Assembly (NCBI GenBank): GCA_002914845.1
Contig: JXTC01000424.1
Location: forward strand, 45,129 to 109,128
Direction: 5' to 3'
From: Trema orientale
Taxonomy: Eukaryota; Streptophyta; Magnoliopsida; Rosales; Cannabaceae
Length of the DNA: 64,000 nucleotides
Made by a program: the position numbers and the translations under genes. Within the stretch, counting starts at the first letter, position 1, and each line of letters starts with the position of its first letter. Below are positions 46,546-57,913 of this stretch, piece by piece. The notes under the pieces were generated by a model. That model did not search any database. It saw only the letters and a list, made by a program, of their open reading frames with translations, and was not told the origin of the DNA.

Positions 46546-47190
46546 CGAGTTATTGAAATATGTATGTTCTTGAATATTTTGGTTGTTTTTAGGTTATTTT
46601 CTTGATTGAATTGGGGATTTTAATTTTTATTGCTAATGTATGGTGCTATTATAGTTAATTTTCTATATAATATTGTTTTAGCTCGTGATCAATGGTGATT
46701 TGTGTGTTTTTTACGTTTTTTTGAGTTGTTTTTCTTGGTTTGAAATTTTTTCCAGATTCGTTAATAGATTTTTATATGCGATATATATGTTTTGTACGTT
46801 GGTATATATACTGATATATATAAATATTGTTTTCTAGTTTGTGTATATCGTATATACCTAGTTTACAATCTTATATACAGTGAATTAAAAGTTATATATC
46901 AGCTTTTATTTTCATGTCTTATGAGTTTGTTTCTTTAGAGTTCAATATTATATGAACAGACTTGGAAATCCTATTTACCATGTAGTAAATTTTATGTACC
47001 ATTTTCATCCTACAAGAATATTAATACTTATTGTCTCTATTTTTGGTACATGATTGTTAGTTATTTGTGTATATTGATTTATGGTTCATATGCATATATA
47101 TCGTGTCTGCATATTTATGAACATGGTATTTTTTTTATGTACATTGTGCTATTTGTATTTTTCTCATATGTTCGTAATGTTTTCCTAGGG

Positions 47191-49166
47191 ATGGTGAAGA
47201 TACCCGTTATTATTCGCTATCATAGTCGCTGGGATAAGAGTAGAAAATACGTAGATTATAGGTTTACTGGTATATTGGTTGATGAAAGGTGTGGGTATAT
47301 AGAATTTTTGGATTTTCTTTTTGGAGAGGTATATTTAGGATTGCATCGATTAAGGTATATTGTTCATTTGTTTATTGATATGAAGTATGTGGGTTCTAGT
47401 AATAACCTTTTAGAGATTAAAAATGACAACAAATTAGGTTAGTATTTTTACATGGCCAAGATAATAGTGATATGAAGTACCCGCTTATAATTACCTATGA
47501 TGAGATTTCATTGGTAGATGCTGCTGTGTGTACACCTAAGATTGCTCAAGTTAGTTCATCTTCTATAAGGAGGGGTTCAGGTGTTCTTGAGGTTGGTTCA
47601 AGTTCAAAATCTAGTGGTCCATTGAGCATGTTGGAGATTGGTTCTTCTTCCGTTGGAAGTTCGGTTGCTTCGCATATTTTGACTCCTAGTTTTAGCAACT
47701 CTCCTAGTTGTGATGATATTAAAGGCTACTTAGTGGACTCCAATAAATTAGATGATATTATAGGAAAGTATATGTTTGCTAATAAAATATTGTTGCAGAG
47801 GGCTTTGGGTATGTTTGCAGTTAAGAATTACTTTGAGTTTGAAACCGTTAAGTCTAGCCCAGATAGGCTTGTGGGTCGATGCACTGGTTCTAGTTGTTTA
47901 TGATATGTTCGTACTTCTAAGAGTCGGAAAGGTAGATTATGGATAATTAGAAAGTATGTTGGTGAGCATAATTGCTCATTAGATGTTGTCCACGACCATA
48001 GACAAGCAACAAGTGGTTTGTGGGTGCATTTTAGATATGATCAAGGCAGAAAAGAAGAGACGAAGGACGCTCGAGGATATCATTGAGTACATACGCAATG
48101 AGTATAGTGTGAACATTAGCTACTTTAAAGCTTGGACTACTCGAGAGCTTGCTTATGATGCTATTCAAGGTTCTCCCGAGGAGTATTATGCTTTGATTCC
48201 ATCATATCTGGTAGTAAAGGAAAGTCGTAACCTTGGTATGTTGTCTTTTTTTTTATTCTGGTTTTCTGGTATATCGTTTTTTGTCTTTCGTATATTAATT
48301 TTTTCACTTGTTACATCTGTATATCTGCGTATTGGTACAGCAGATTTTTCACTTTGTTTTTTAATGTTTTGTTATTGATTTTTCCTTGTAATCTTATATA
48401 CAGATTACGTAGTTGATGAGAATAAGACTTTCTGTTGTTGTTTATTCTGGTTTTTTGGTATATCATTTTTTGTCTTTGGTATATTACTTTTTTCATTTGG
48501 TATATCTATATATCTGCATACTGGTGCAGCAAATTTTTCACTATATTTCTAATGTTTTGTTCTTGATTTTTGCTTATAGGTTCATATACAGATTACTTAG
48601 TTAATGAGAATAGGAACTTTATGTTCTTGTTTATTCTAGTTTTTTGGTATATCGTTATTTTTGCTTATAGGTTCATATACAGATTACTTAGTTAATGAGA
48701 ATAGGAACTTTATGTTCTTATTTATTCTAGTTTTTTGGTATATCGTTTTTTGTCTTTGGTATATAAATTTTTTCACTTGGTATATCTATATATCTACGTA
48801 CTGGTGCAACAGATTTTTCTACTGTTTTTTAATATTTTATTCTTGATTTTTCCTTATAGGTTCATATATAGATTACTTAGTTGATGATAATAGAAACTTT
48901 GTGTTCTTGTTTATTCTTGTTTTTTGCCTTTGGTATATAAATTTTTTCACTTAGTATATCTATATATCTACGTACTAGTGCAACAGATTTTCTACTTTGT
49001 TTTTTAATATTTTGTTCTTAAATATTTCTTATAGGTTCATATACAGATTATGTTGTTGATTAAAATATGAACTTCATGTTCTTGTTTATGGCATTTGGAG
49101 CTTCAATTAAAGGTTGGACGCATTGTAGGCTGGTGATATCAGTTGATGCGACATTCTTGAGATCGA
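47191..49166 (+). pseudogene. MuDR-type transposase relic
   Basis: After a likely acceptor (tttcctag) the frame starts MVKIPVIIRYHSRWD, like the N-terminal part of plant MULE transposases (Y..GILVDE). A MuDR-type zinc-binding domain follows: FVKNYFEF-like AVKNYFEFETVKSS, RCTGSSCL, then VGEHNCSLDV. A TGA at 47901-47903 replaces the Trp expected after SSCL, and the frame shifts near 48000. The next block is typical MULE (LEDIIEYIRNEYSVNISYFK, AIQGSPEEYYALIPSYL). Near 49070-49166 the sequence reads MFLFMAFGASIKGW then VISVDATFL, which includes the first catalytic Asp of the DDE domain. The rest of the catalytic domain is absent: the inverted repeat begins right after it. Non-functional. Confidence 0.85.
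48388..49090 (+). repeat. Tandem duplication of an intron-exon boundary in the transposase relic
   Basis: The block around 'ataggttcatatacagatta', then 'cttagttgatgagaatagg' and 'actttatgttcttgttta', occurs about five times (near 48390, 48575, 48665, 48855 and 49030). Spacing is about 90-190 bp, with intron-like T-rich sequence between copies. Each copy repeats a splice acceptor and the first codons of the exon that finally continues as MFLFMAFGAS in the last copy. Confidence 0.8.
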
Positions 49167-50039
49167 AGTTCTAGTAACTGTTTATCTGCTATTTGAATTT
49201 TATGGTTATGTTGATGTCCTATTTTTTTTTTTTTTTTTTGTAGATTAAATTATGACTGGTAGATACGATTTTCCATATGGTAGATATTTTTCATATTATG
49301 GTAGATAAATTTTTCAGTTATGTTAATAATAAGCAAATGGATATCACAGGACATGAATCAGCAATCATTCATTCATTTACATGTCATAATTTGAAGAAGA
49401 CCCATCAAAAAGTTTAGAGAACAAGTTTCCCATAATATATACAATGGTCACCATACTAATTTTACTCTCGACCCATTGTGGCTCATATGGTATAGCTGAC
49501 CAAGATATGTGGGACATATTGAATAATTAAGTTTGATAGTCTAACAAGACCACATTGTTATTTTAATGATTCTCCATTTATATGATAAAGAGGGTCTATA
49601 TCCTGTTTTAGTGGCTGGCATATATATTTATATATAATGTATGTCATGTTTTGTTTGTGTGTGTCTTCAACTTATTGGGCCTCTATTTTGAAATACATAT
49701 GTGTATTTGTTTAGAATATTCATTCAAAATTTGGTTCATAAAGTAGTCAAATATAGACAGGTTCTGCTTTTTGGTATGCATAATCTTTAATTTATTTTAG
49801 GTCATAAGAACAGGTTCTGTGTTTTGGTATGCATAATCTTTAATTTATTTTTGGTCATAAGAAAAGATTATATAATCAAATAGATTGTCATGGTTCATAG
49901 ATTTTCTAATATGGTTCATAAATTTCCATTTGTTGTATATGTTATTGTTTACAATGGGTTCAATATTTGTTATATATCTAACTATTTTCTAACATGGATT
50001 GCAGGTACAAATATGGCTTATCTAGTACCGAAAGCCCAA

Positions 50040-50866
50040 TGAACAGAATAAAAAATAGTTTAGGTCCATTCAAAGTCAAATGTTTCACAAGATGTTATCA
50101 ATAAACTCAGCATTCAGCAAAAAAAAGAGTTTAGAAATAGTATTTTTGGATATTTCCTAGATGTCAAAGTCGTTATTACCATTCCATGACGTCTACGCCA
50201 TCTGGTGATCAGACAATGCCAAGCTAATAAAGATGATGAATTGGCCTTCAACATCAATGGAATAAATTTATATTACAGGAATATACAGCTGTGATGGGAT
50301 TAAAAACAAGGGAGATAGCAAACATTGAAGCACATGAGCTAAAAAAAGAAAGTTTGCAAAGATATTTGGAGAAAATATTGAAGGAAACAAACAAAGAAAA
50401 AAAAATGAGAAAAATATATCAAAATCTGTGCAAATAAAACATCTGAAATTGGAATTTGACAAGTATAATGGAAAAAACGACGATATGATGATAAAGCTTG
50501 CAAAGCTTCACATCATAGAGAACTTTTTTCTTCGAAATCAAGACAAAATAGCCATTAACGAGACATATGTCGACATGCTATACTACAACTGGATGGTAGA
50601 AGTATATCATTGGGGTAAAATAAGCTACAATGAAATTGTTGAGAGCTTCAAAGCAGCAGCAACAAAGCAAAGACTCAGTAGCTATCCCCTATATGGATGC
50701 CCAATAGCACTACAGATTTGGGCATCCGAGATTATCTCACCAGTAGAAATATATGTCAAAAGGGTAGGGAGCTTAATTCCAAGAATAACGAACTGAGCAT
50801 CCAACAAGCAGCCAACCTAGAGAAGCTTGCAAGCAAATGTCTTCGAAGAACTAGATGTAAGTATAT
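50040..50866 (+). pseudogene. DUF1985-type gene relic, plus-strand copy
   Basis: Conceptual pieces are FRNSIFGYFLDVKVV, then (from 50428) HLKLEFDKYNGKNDDMMIKL, NWMVEVYHWGKISYNEIVES and YPLYGCPIALQIWASEII. The pattern 'FG.FLD', 'MGLKTREI' and 'YPLYG.P.ALQIWA.E' is that of DUF1985, a domain found next to ULP1-like peptidases in plant transposon-carried genes. The region 50040-50430 is out of frame, and the reading ends with a stop at 50794-50796 where the minus-strand copy reads on. No peptidase domain follows. Confidence 0.75.
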
Positions 50867-51245
50867 ATTAAAATAGTAACTTTAAAATATAAATTTATAC
50901 AAATTTATATAACTTATTTCAGAATAGAAACTTTTTATGTTACTAATTATTATGTACTATAACATGAAACGTATGTACCACATACAGAATTTTATCCACT
51001 ACAACAATAGCATTATCTACCGAAAAAAAAAAAAGGAAAAAAGAACTAGAATAGTATATAGCACAAGTACAAAGTCTTTCTATCATACCAATATCTTTAA
51101 TTTGTCTATGAGAATCATAAACTCATCAATGCTCTTTCTATCATGTAAGAAACCTATATAATATTTATTCACTATTTATAGAATATTATATACTTAATTA
51201 TAAAGTGTATCTACCAGCTAAATGATTTTGTATTCTGAAATCAAT

Positions 51246-52110
51246 CTAGATCAATTTGTATATACTTACATCTAGTTCTTCAAAGACATTTGCTTGCAAA
51301 CTTCTCCAGGCTGGCTGCTCGTTGGATGCCCAGTTCGTTATTCTTAGAATTAAGTTCCCTACCCTTTTGACATATATTTCTACTCGTGAGATAATCTCGG
51401 ATGTCCAAATATGTAGTGCTACTGGGCATCCATATAAGGGATAGCTACTGAGTCCTTGCTTTATCACTGCTGCTTTGAAGCTCTCAACAGTCTCATTGTA
51501 GCTTATTCTACCCCAATGATATTCTTTTACCATCCAGTTGTAGTCTAGCATGTCGACATATGTCTTGTTGATGGCTATTTTGTCTTGCTTTCCAAGAAAA
51601 AGTTCTCTATGATGTGAAGATTTGCAAGCTTTATCATCATATCGTCTTCTTTTCCATTGTACTTGTCAAATACCAATTTCAAATGTTTTCTTTGCACAGA
51701 TTTTGATATATTTTTCTCATTTTTTTCTTCTTTGTTTGTCTCCTTCAGTATTTTCTCCAAATATATTTGCAAACTTTCTTTTTTCAGCTCATATGCTTCA
51801 ATGTTTGCTATCTCCCTTGTTTTTAATCCCATCACAGCTGTATATTCCTGTAATCTAAATTTGTAACGCCTTCCATTAATGTTGAAGGCCAGTTCATCAT
51901 CTTTATCATCTTGGTATTGTCTGGTCACCAGATGGTGTAGAAGCTATGGAATGGTATTGACGACTTTGACATCTAGGAAATATCCAAAAACACTATTTCT
52001 AAACTCTTCTTTTGCTGAATGGTGAGTTTGTTGATAACGTCATGTGAAACATTTGGCTTTGAATTGACCTGAACTCTTTTTTGTTTTGTCCATTAGGTTT
52101 CTGGTACTAG
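51246..52110 (-). pseudogene. DUF1985-type gene relic, minus-strand copy
   Basis: The mirror copy of 50040-50866 in better condition. One frame covers 51575-51928 (DDKDDELAFNINGRRYKFRL, EYTAVMGLKTREIANIEAYE) and, after a shift near 51555-51590, a second covers 51246-51551 (MLDYNWMVKEYHWGRISYNE, YPLYGCPVALHIWTSEII, WASNEQPAW). Since this copy retains the codons the plus copy lost at GVLIPRITN*, it is closer to the parent gene. No ULP1 catalytic sequence is present, so any protein would be a fragment. Confidence 0.75.
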
Positions 52111-52946
52111 ATAAGCTATATTTGTACCTGCAATCCATGTTAGAAAATAGTTCGATATATAACAAATATTGAACCCATTGTAAACAATAATATATACAAC
52201 AAATGGAAATTTATGAACCATATTAGAAAATTTATGAACCATGACTATATATTTGATTATGTAGTCTTTTCTTATGACCAAAAACAAATTAAAGGTTATG
52301 CATAGCAAAACACAGAACCTGTTTTTATGACCTAAAATAAATTAAAGGTTATGTGTACCAAAAAGCAGAACCTCTCTATATTTGACTACTTTGTGAACCA
52401 AATTATGAATGAAAGCAAATACACATGTATTTCAAAACAGAGGCCCAATAAGTTGAAGACATACACAAACAAAATATGACATACATTATATATATATATA
52501 TATATATATGTCAACCACTAAAATAGGACATAGACCCTCTTTATCATATAAATAGACAACCATAAAAATAACAATATGGTCTTGTTAGACTATGGAACTT
52601 AATTATTCAATATGTCAAACATATCTTGGTCAACCATACCATATGGACCATAATGGGTCGAGAGTAAAATTAGTATGGTGTCCATTGTATATATTATAGG
52701 AAACTTGTTCTCCAAACTTTCTGGTAGGTCTTCTTCAAATTATGACATGTAAATGAATGCATGATTGCTGATTCATGTTCTTTGATATCCATTTTCTTAT
52801 TATTAACACAACTAAAAAATTTATTAACTATAACATGAAAAATATCTACCATATGGAAAATTGTATGTACCAGAGTCATAATTTTATCTACTAAAGAAAC
52901 AAGACATCAACATAACCATAAAATCCAAACAACTGATAAACAGTTA

Positions 52947-54470
52947 TACATTAATAAATAGTTTTGAGAAATGACAATTTACACAATAATTACTTCCTTG
53001 TACAAAAATTGTCTACTATATAAAAAATTATATCTACAAGCATTGTAAGTTTATCTACCAAATGCTTATGTATGAGTTTTAACTGTTTTATAAATTAAGC
53101 TAGACATTACAAGCTTCAAGATTTAATGGCAGTAATTATCTCACTCAGACTGAGTATTTAACTCAAAAGCACAACACAATATGAAAAGACATTTGCATGA
53201 TTATTCGCAATCTGATCAATGAATCAAAGTGAGGCATCTTTTAAACCATTCTTATTATGAGATATTGCCAAACTACCGGTAGATCTAGCTATCAAGCTTA
53301 ACTCATAATTTCCTATCATACCATAAACTTGAAAATACACAATCTTGTAAATTATAAATTTATATCCAACACCCATAATTGCACAAATACATATTACCAA
53401 AAGACATCATCTCGAGTGGTTGTTCCAGACTATTATAGAGTTCAACATTTCTGCTAAGTCATTCTACAAAAAACCCCAAATAATAACCCTGTACTAACGT
53501 GGGTATCCTGAATTTGAATTCTCAAGTTCAAAATTTACTTATATTTTTGTCACTATATCACACTTCCACAAACTGAATTGGCAATGACTGGTGGAAGCGG
53601 CAACAAGTCTCCAAGCAAAAAGGACGGATGAAATACCAAACCAATTATTATCAAAGCATTTGCATCTAACAGATTAATACTGAAACTAGTAGAACATTTC
53701 TCTTAGGTAATACATCAAACACTTAATATCCAATACTCTTTTATCTATATAGGTACCATAAAACCAACAAAGTGCTATTTCCATAAAATCATTTGGTAAA
53801 AAATGAACAGTAACTTATATATACATACTCACTGAAATTAAAGAAAATCGACCATAATTTATCTATATCCTTTAACTGAAATCAAAGAAAATCAAGAGAG
53901 ATAATCTAAATCTTAGATAATATATTATTACGTATATACTTATATGAACCAAATCAAGATTAAATGGAATTTGCAGATTCACAAATTCATATATATATAT
54001 ATATATATGTATTTACTAATTAAGAGGAGTATATATACCTTTGGATGATTAAAACACCTAGTTTTTTTTTTTTCCTTATGAACCAAAATTTAACAAAAAT
54101 TTCAGAGAATAAAATTAAATCTAATATGCATGTAGAAAATGTATTGCAGAAAGATACATATACATATACATATATATATAAAAAAATCGGAGATATGAAT
54201 GTACCTATCAATATTGAAACCCTAACTTTCGATCTTTATGAACCGAGTTTTTTTTTTTTTTTTTGCTATGAATTTCAATCCAAGCTTCAAATCGTTTAGA
54301 TTTTCGTACATATATCTTCGATTGTATCCTTGTACGTATACTGCCCATTTTTTTTTTGGCGATTTTGAAGAAAGGATTTTTGTAAAAAGATGATTTTCTC
54401 AAAGAATGAAAATCGGAGATTATGGAATCGTAGTTGAGAAAGTGAGGGAAAATTTAAGAAACTAGATGAT
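52947..54470. other. 3' part of the MULE, no coding sequence recognised
   Basis: AT-rich with frequent 'ctacca', 'gtacca' and 'gaacca' motifs like those in the inverted-repeat arms, a (TA)n run near 53989-54008 and two long T runs near 54060 and 54250. No frame with protein similarity. Confidence 0.45.
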
Positions 54471-54945
54471 ATTGGTCATTCACCTAAATTTAAAATATTG
54501 GTCATCCACCTAAATTTCTTCCAACAAATTAGTTTAGCATGGTACACCTAAAGCAGTTCAATTAATTGATGATAAAGACAGAAAACCACTAGTCTGTAAT
54601 TTAGCCTAAATTCATAATAATTCTCTAACTCCAATTGTTTCTTTTTTCATTTAAAACTTTTTATAAAAGAAAAAATAAAAGTAATAATTCTTATAGGGAT
54701 GGTGCAAGTAAAAGAGGGTTGTTCATTGGGTAGACTAGCTAATTTGACTATTTTTTGGCCAAAAACTTAGTATATGAACAAGCTCAAAAATTTATAGCTA
54801 AATGTTTAACTCGCTTAATGATAAAAATATAAATCCAACGTATTCCACAAATGAAACTTTAAGAGAAAAGGATAGCTACAACTTTTAAAATATGGATGTC
54901 TACTTAAACTAATTTAAAAAATTGATCATCCACTTAGTTATCTTT

Positions 54946-56623
54946 TATTTCATTTTTTTTCTCATTAGGCATTGAATGCAGTATTTTTGTAGTTTTAATC
55001 AAATTTCTTGGTTTGTGTAAAATTATACCTCTGTATTTTTCTTTAAAAAAAAAACAATCAAACTTTTATACTTAAAATAGGGTTTCTAAGACTTTTACGC
55101 ACAAAACGAAAAAAAAAATTACAAAAATACGGTGGATCAGTTTTTCTCAATTCCTGTACTGTATTTTTCAAAACGGTTTTAGAAAAAATGTCAGCTTTTA
55201 AAATAGCAACTAGTGAAGATTAACCAGTGGTAACTAGTAATCAAAGGTATTTAAAATAAAAAAAAAATGATAAGAGAAAAATATTTTAACTAGTAATAGA
55301 AATAGGAAAAATAATAAAAAGTACAAAAAATAGACAAAAAAAGAAAAAAAAGGAGTTAAAAAAATGTGTTATAACTGGTAACCGGTAATTAGTTTTAAAC
55401 ACTGATAACTAATAACTATTTTAAAAAATAATATTTTTCTAATAATAATTTTAAAAAGTGACATTTTTCTAAAAAATGTAGTAACGAAACTTAAAAAAAA
55501 TGACCCACCATATTTTTCTGAACATTTTCAAAGAAGGCCGTGTATAGTCTAACTCCCTATTTAAAATATCTAAAAAATCTACCATTTTTATCCAAATTGA
55601 CCAAAAAATTTCTTAATTAAACATGAAATCCAAATCAAGGATATCTCATTTTTGTTCACAAACACTTAAAATCTATTAAAATCTATTGAAAATAACTTGA
55701 AACATTCTGGAAAATCACCCAATTAATATACAAAATGTAGAAATTTGTAGAAAATTTAAATATAGAGGCATAAGTTTGAACAAGTCGAAAGATACGGTTA
55801 AAACCTTAGAAAAGCCATACTTCACTGTATTTTTTCTACAGTAAACCCTTTACAAAAATATGCACGTACATAACCCTACTACAATACATATTATTTGGAT
55901 ATACCTGCTACAACACTCATTATTAAGTGCATAAATTTTAACAACAATGTGGTGGTAGCATAATCGATGACCGTGGTCACCTATGATACTAAGGTTTAAC
56001 GTCCGAATTCCTGTTTCTTTATTTTAACAAAAGATGATAATAGTAATAGTAATGACTCCTATAAGTGTTATACGTTGTAGTTCAGCAACAAAGAAACTAA
56101 TATTTCAAGCACGAGAAAACGCTTGATGTCCTCGCAGCACGACAAAGACCAAAACATAAAAATAAAATAGAAAAAAATGCAGAGCACTAATGCTTTTATT
56201 TTAGTTTTTCTTTGTCATTTTTTTATTTGAGAGAGTAGAGATTTCAACTGACTATTACACTGAAAAGAAGTGTAGCTACTATTAGACTATCCACAAAAGA
56301 TTTCTTTTTTTTTTTATGAAAAAAAAAACTATTAGACTCAATATTTTAGTGAGAGGGAAATTTTATTCAATGCATGTTTCTCTATTCGTCTTGGTCACCT
56401 TACGTTAAAATTACAATTAAAGTCAAATTGAGAAGAGTCCATCTAGACTAAACTCTAACAAAAACTAGGTTCACTAAGTAAATGCATTGCAATCAAATAT
56501 ACAAAATTTCAGCAGTCCTGAATGTTGTGATAAAGATGGAATTATATTCAATGGACTTGAGAAAAAAAGGATTGTAAGGTTATTCACCTTTGCCTTCCTT
56601 GTATCAAATTGACATAATTTAGT
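54946..56623. other. AT-rich intergenic DNA, possible degraded foldback element
   Basis: Within 55010-55560 there are weakly inverted blocks ('cctctgtatttttcttt' against 'aaagaaggccgtgta', and 'aaaaatacggtgga' against 'ccaccatatttttc') that may be an old MITE. No gene recognised. The remainder is featureless. Confidence 0.35.
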
Positions 56624-56700
56624 CGAGAAAACTAGGTGGATGAACAATTTCTTAAATTGGTTTAAAGATGTTCATATTTTAAAAGTAATAGATAAATGAC
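56624..56700 (+). repeat. Isolated MULE terminal repeat
   Basis: The string 'gaaaactaggtggatgaac', then 'aatttcttaaattgg' and 'gatgttcatattttaaaag' matches the terminus of the MULE at 46147-54945, and in its inner part the right terminus especially. It is oriented as the left end of another element lying to the right. No transposase sequence follows, so it is a fragment or a deleted relative. Confidence 0.6.
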
Positions 56701-57062
56701 CATTAATTAGTTTCTAGAGAAAATATCATAAAATGACCTTATATTTCGCATTTTTTTTACGAAGCCCCTTGCATTTTTAAAAATATGTAAAAATGCCTTT
56801 GAATTTAATATTTTATTACAAAAAGCCTTATAATTTGACCATTTTTAAAATTTGACCACCTCATATCATCAAAATTATAGAAATTGATGAAAAACGACAA
56901 AATCACTCTTAGTGAAGGATAGATTTAGATTTAAAATAAATTTAAAAATTTTCTATACTAATTTTGAAACAATATTTCTTTTTCTTTTTTTTTTTCAAAA
57001 GACCTCATAAATGATAAAATAGTTGTCGAACAACTATCTATGTATCTAAGCACAAGATAAAA

Positions 57063-57425
57063 AGAAAAATTTACACCCAATATCCGTTTTTGTGCCTCGT
57101 ATTTCACGAATAGCTGTTTTTAAATTTTGTTTCAAAAATACCTATTTTTATGATACACATTTCATGTGTAAAATATGCATGGTATACAATTACAATATAA
57201 ATTTTACTGATGATTTATATTTACTGTATATATTTATACATATTTTGAAATATATATCGATTTTAAGGTATAATTTTTACTCATGAAATGTAAACCGCAA
57301 TATACATTCCATGAATAAAATATTTGTGGTTTACATTTCTCAAAAAACAAGTATTTGTGAAAATAAAAGTAAAAACGTGTATTCATGAAATTATGCTTAA
57401 GAAACGGATATTTATGAACTTTTCC
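57063..57425. mobile_element. TIR element of about 360 bp
   Basis: Left 'aatatccgtttttgtgcctc' and right 'cttaagaaacggatattta' pair, extended by 'gtatttcacgaata' against 'tattcatgaaatta'. The interior repeats the motif 'catgaaatgta' and 'ggtttacatt' and is non-coding. Confidence 0.65.
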
Positions 57426-57463
57426 TAAGTAAAAATGTAATGTAAACCAAAATCTTCTATCCA

Positions 57464-57913
57464 CTAGGGTAATTTAGTCATTCTTATTAATTTTCCTAAT
57501 TTAATTTTTTCCTGAAAATTTTCAGAATAGAATGTAATACAAATCTTAATCTTCCATATATTCCGTTTTGCCTTTTCTTTTTTAGCAAAACGATCTGCAA
57601 TTGCATTAAGGAACAACATAACATCCTTATCTTCAGGTATTGCGCCACTTATGGTTTCCAGAATAGAATGTTTCATGGTCATTAGACTGATGCGGTTAGA
57701 ACATGCCCACCGCCCATAGTCCTTTTTAATAGAAGAACAGGTCGTAGTAAGAGCAGCAGGACATTTTGTCCAAATTGCAAGGTTAAGATCCATACAACTA
57801 AGTACAATCATAACGTGCTCTTTCCATTTCTTGAAGTTTGTATAGTTAAGCACATGAATATTACTTATGTCGATAATATATTTATAGCAGAAACTGAATA
57901 AAGAACAAAACAA
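57464..57913 (-). pseudogene. Copia gag fragment
   Basis: The minus-strand frame includes LNYTNFKKWKEHVMIVLSCM, then AIWTKCPAAL and RWACSNRISLMTMKHSIL, followed by FLNAIADRFAKKEKA. This is the N-terminal gag domain of plant Ty1/copia elements (W..SNRLSLM.MKHSI..., F..KNEKA). The frame ends without the zinc knuckle, protease or pol. It belongs to the element whose primer site and 5' LTR lie to the right (59070-60461). Confidence 0.85.

Larger units (their letters stand above)
49171..52946. repeat. Long inverted repeat: 1.7-kb arms, about 0.4-kb loop
   Basis: The left arm (about 49171-50866) and right arm (about 51259-52946) are reverse complements along their length. Outer ends are 'taactgtttatctgc' (left) and 'gataaacagtta' (right). 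Inner ends are 'gaagaactagatgtaag' (left, near 50845) and 'cttacatctagttcttc' (right, near 51265). Long colinear stretches match, including the DUF1985 coding region, with roughly 8% mismatch in a 300-bp section compared by eye. The loop is about 50867-51258. Both arms lie inside the MULE. Confidence 0.9.
46147..54945 (+). mobile_element. Mutator-like element (MULE) with DUF1985 cargo, about 8.8 kb
   Basis: Inverted termini: left 'aactaagtagatgtccaatt' followed by 'ttttaaattag' (46166-46190), right 'aatttaaaaaattgatcatc' then 'cacttagtt' (about 54917-54945), with further pairing between 'ctaaggtgtac' on the left and 'gtacacctaaag' near 54540. Inside are a MuDR-type transposase relic and two DUF1985-type coding relics in opposite orientation. 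MULEs that carry a ULP1/DUF1985 gene are known in plants (Kaonashi/KI-MULEs). No ULP1 peptidase domain remains visible. Exact ends and the 9-bp target duplication are not resolved, so borders are good to a few tens of bases. Confidence 0.75.

Noticed and set aside
46284-46605. Two overlapping Ser/Leu/Phe-rich ORFs of 86 and 97 codons
   Set aside because: They are translations of a (CT)n and T-rich leader and have only low-complexity sequence.
48388-49090. CRISPR-like regularly spaced repeat
   Set aside because: The host is a plant, repeats are long and exon-derived, and spacing is irregular; it is a tandem duplication inside a transposon relic.
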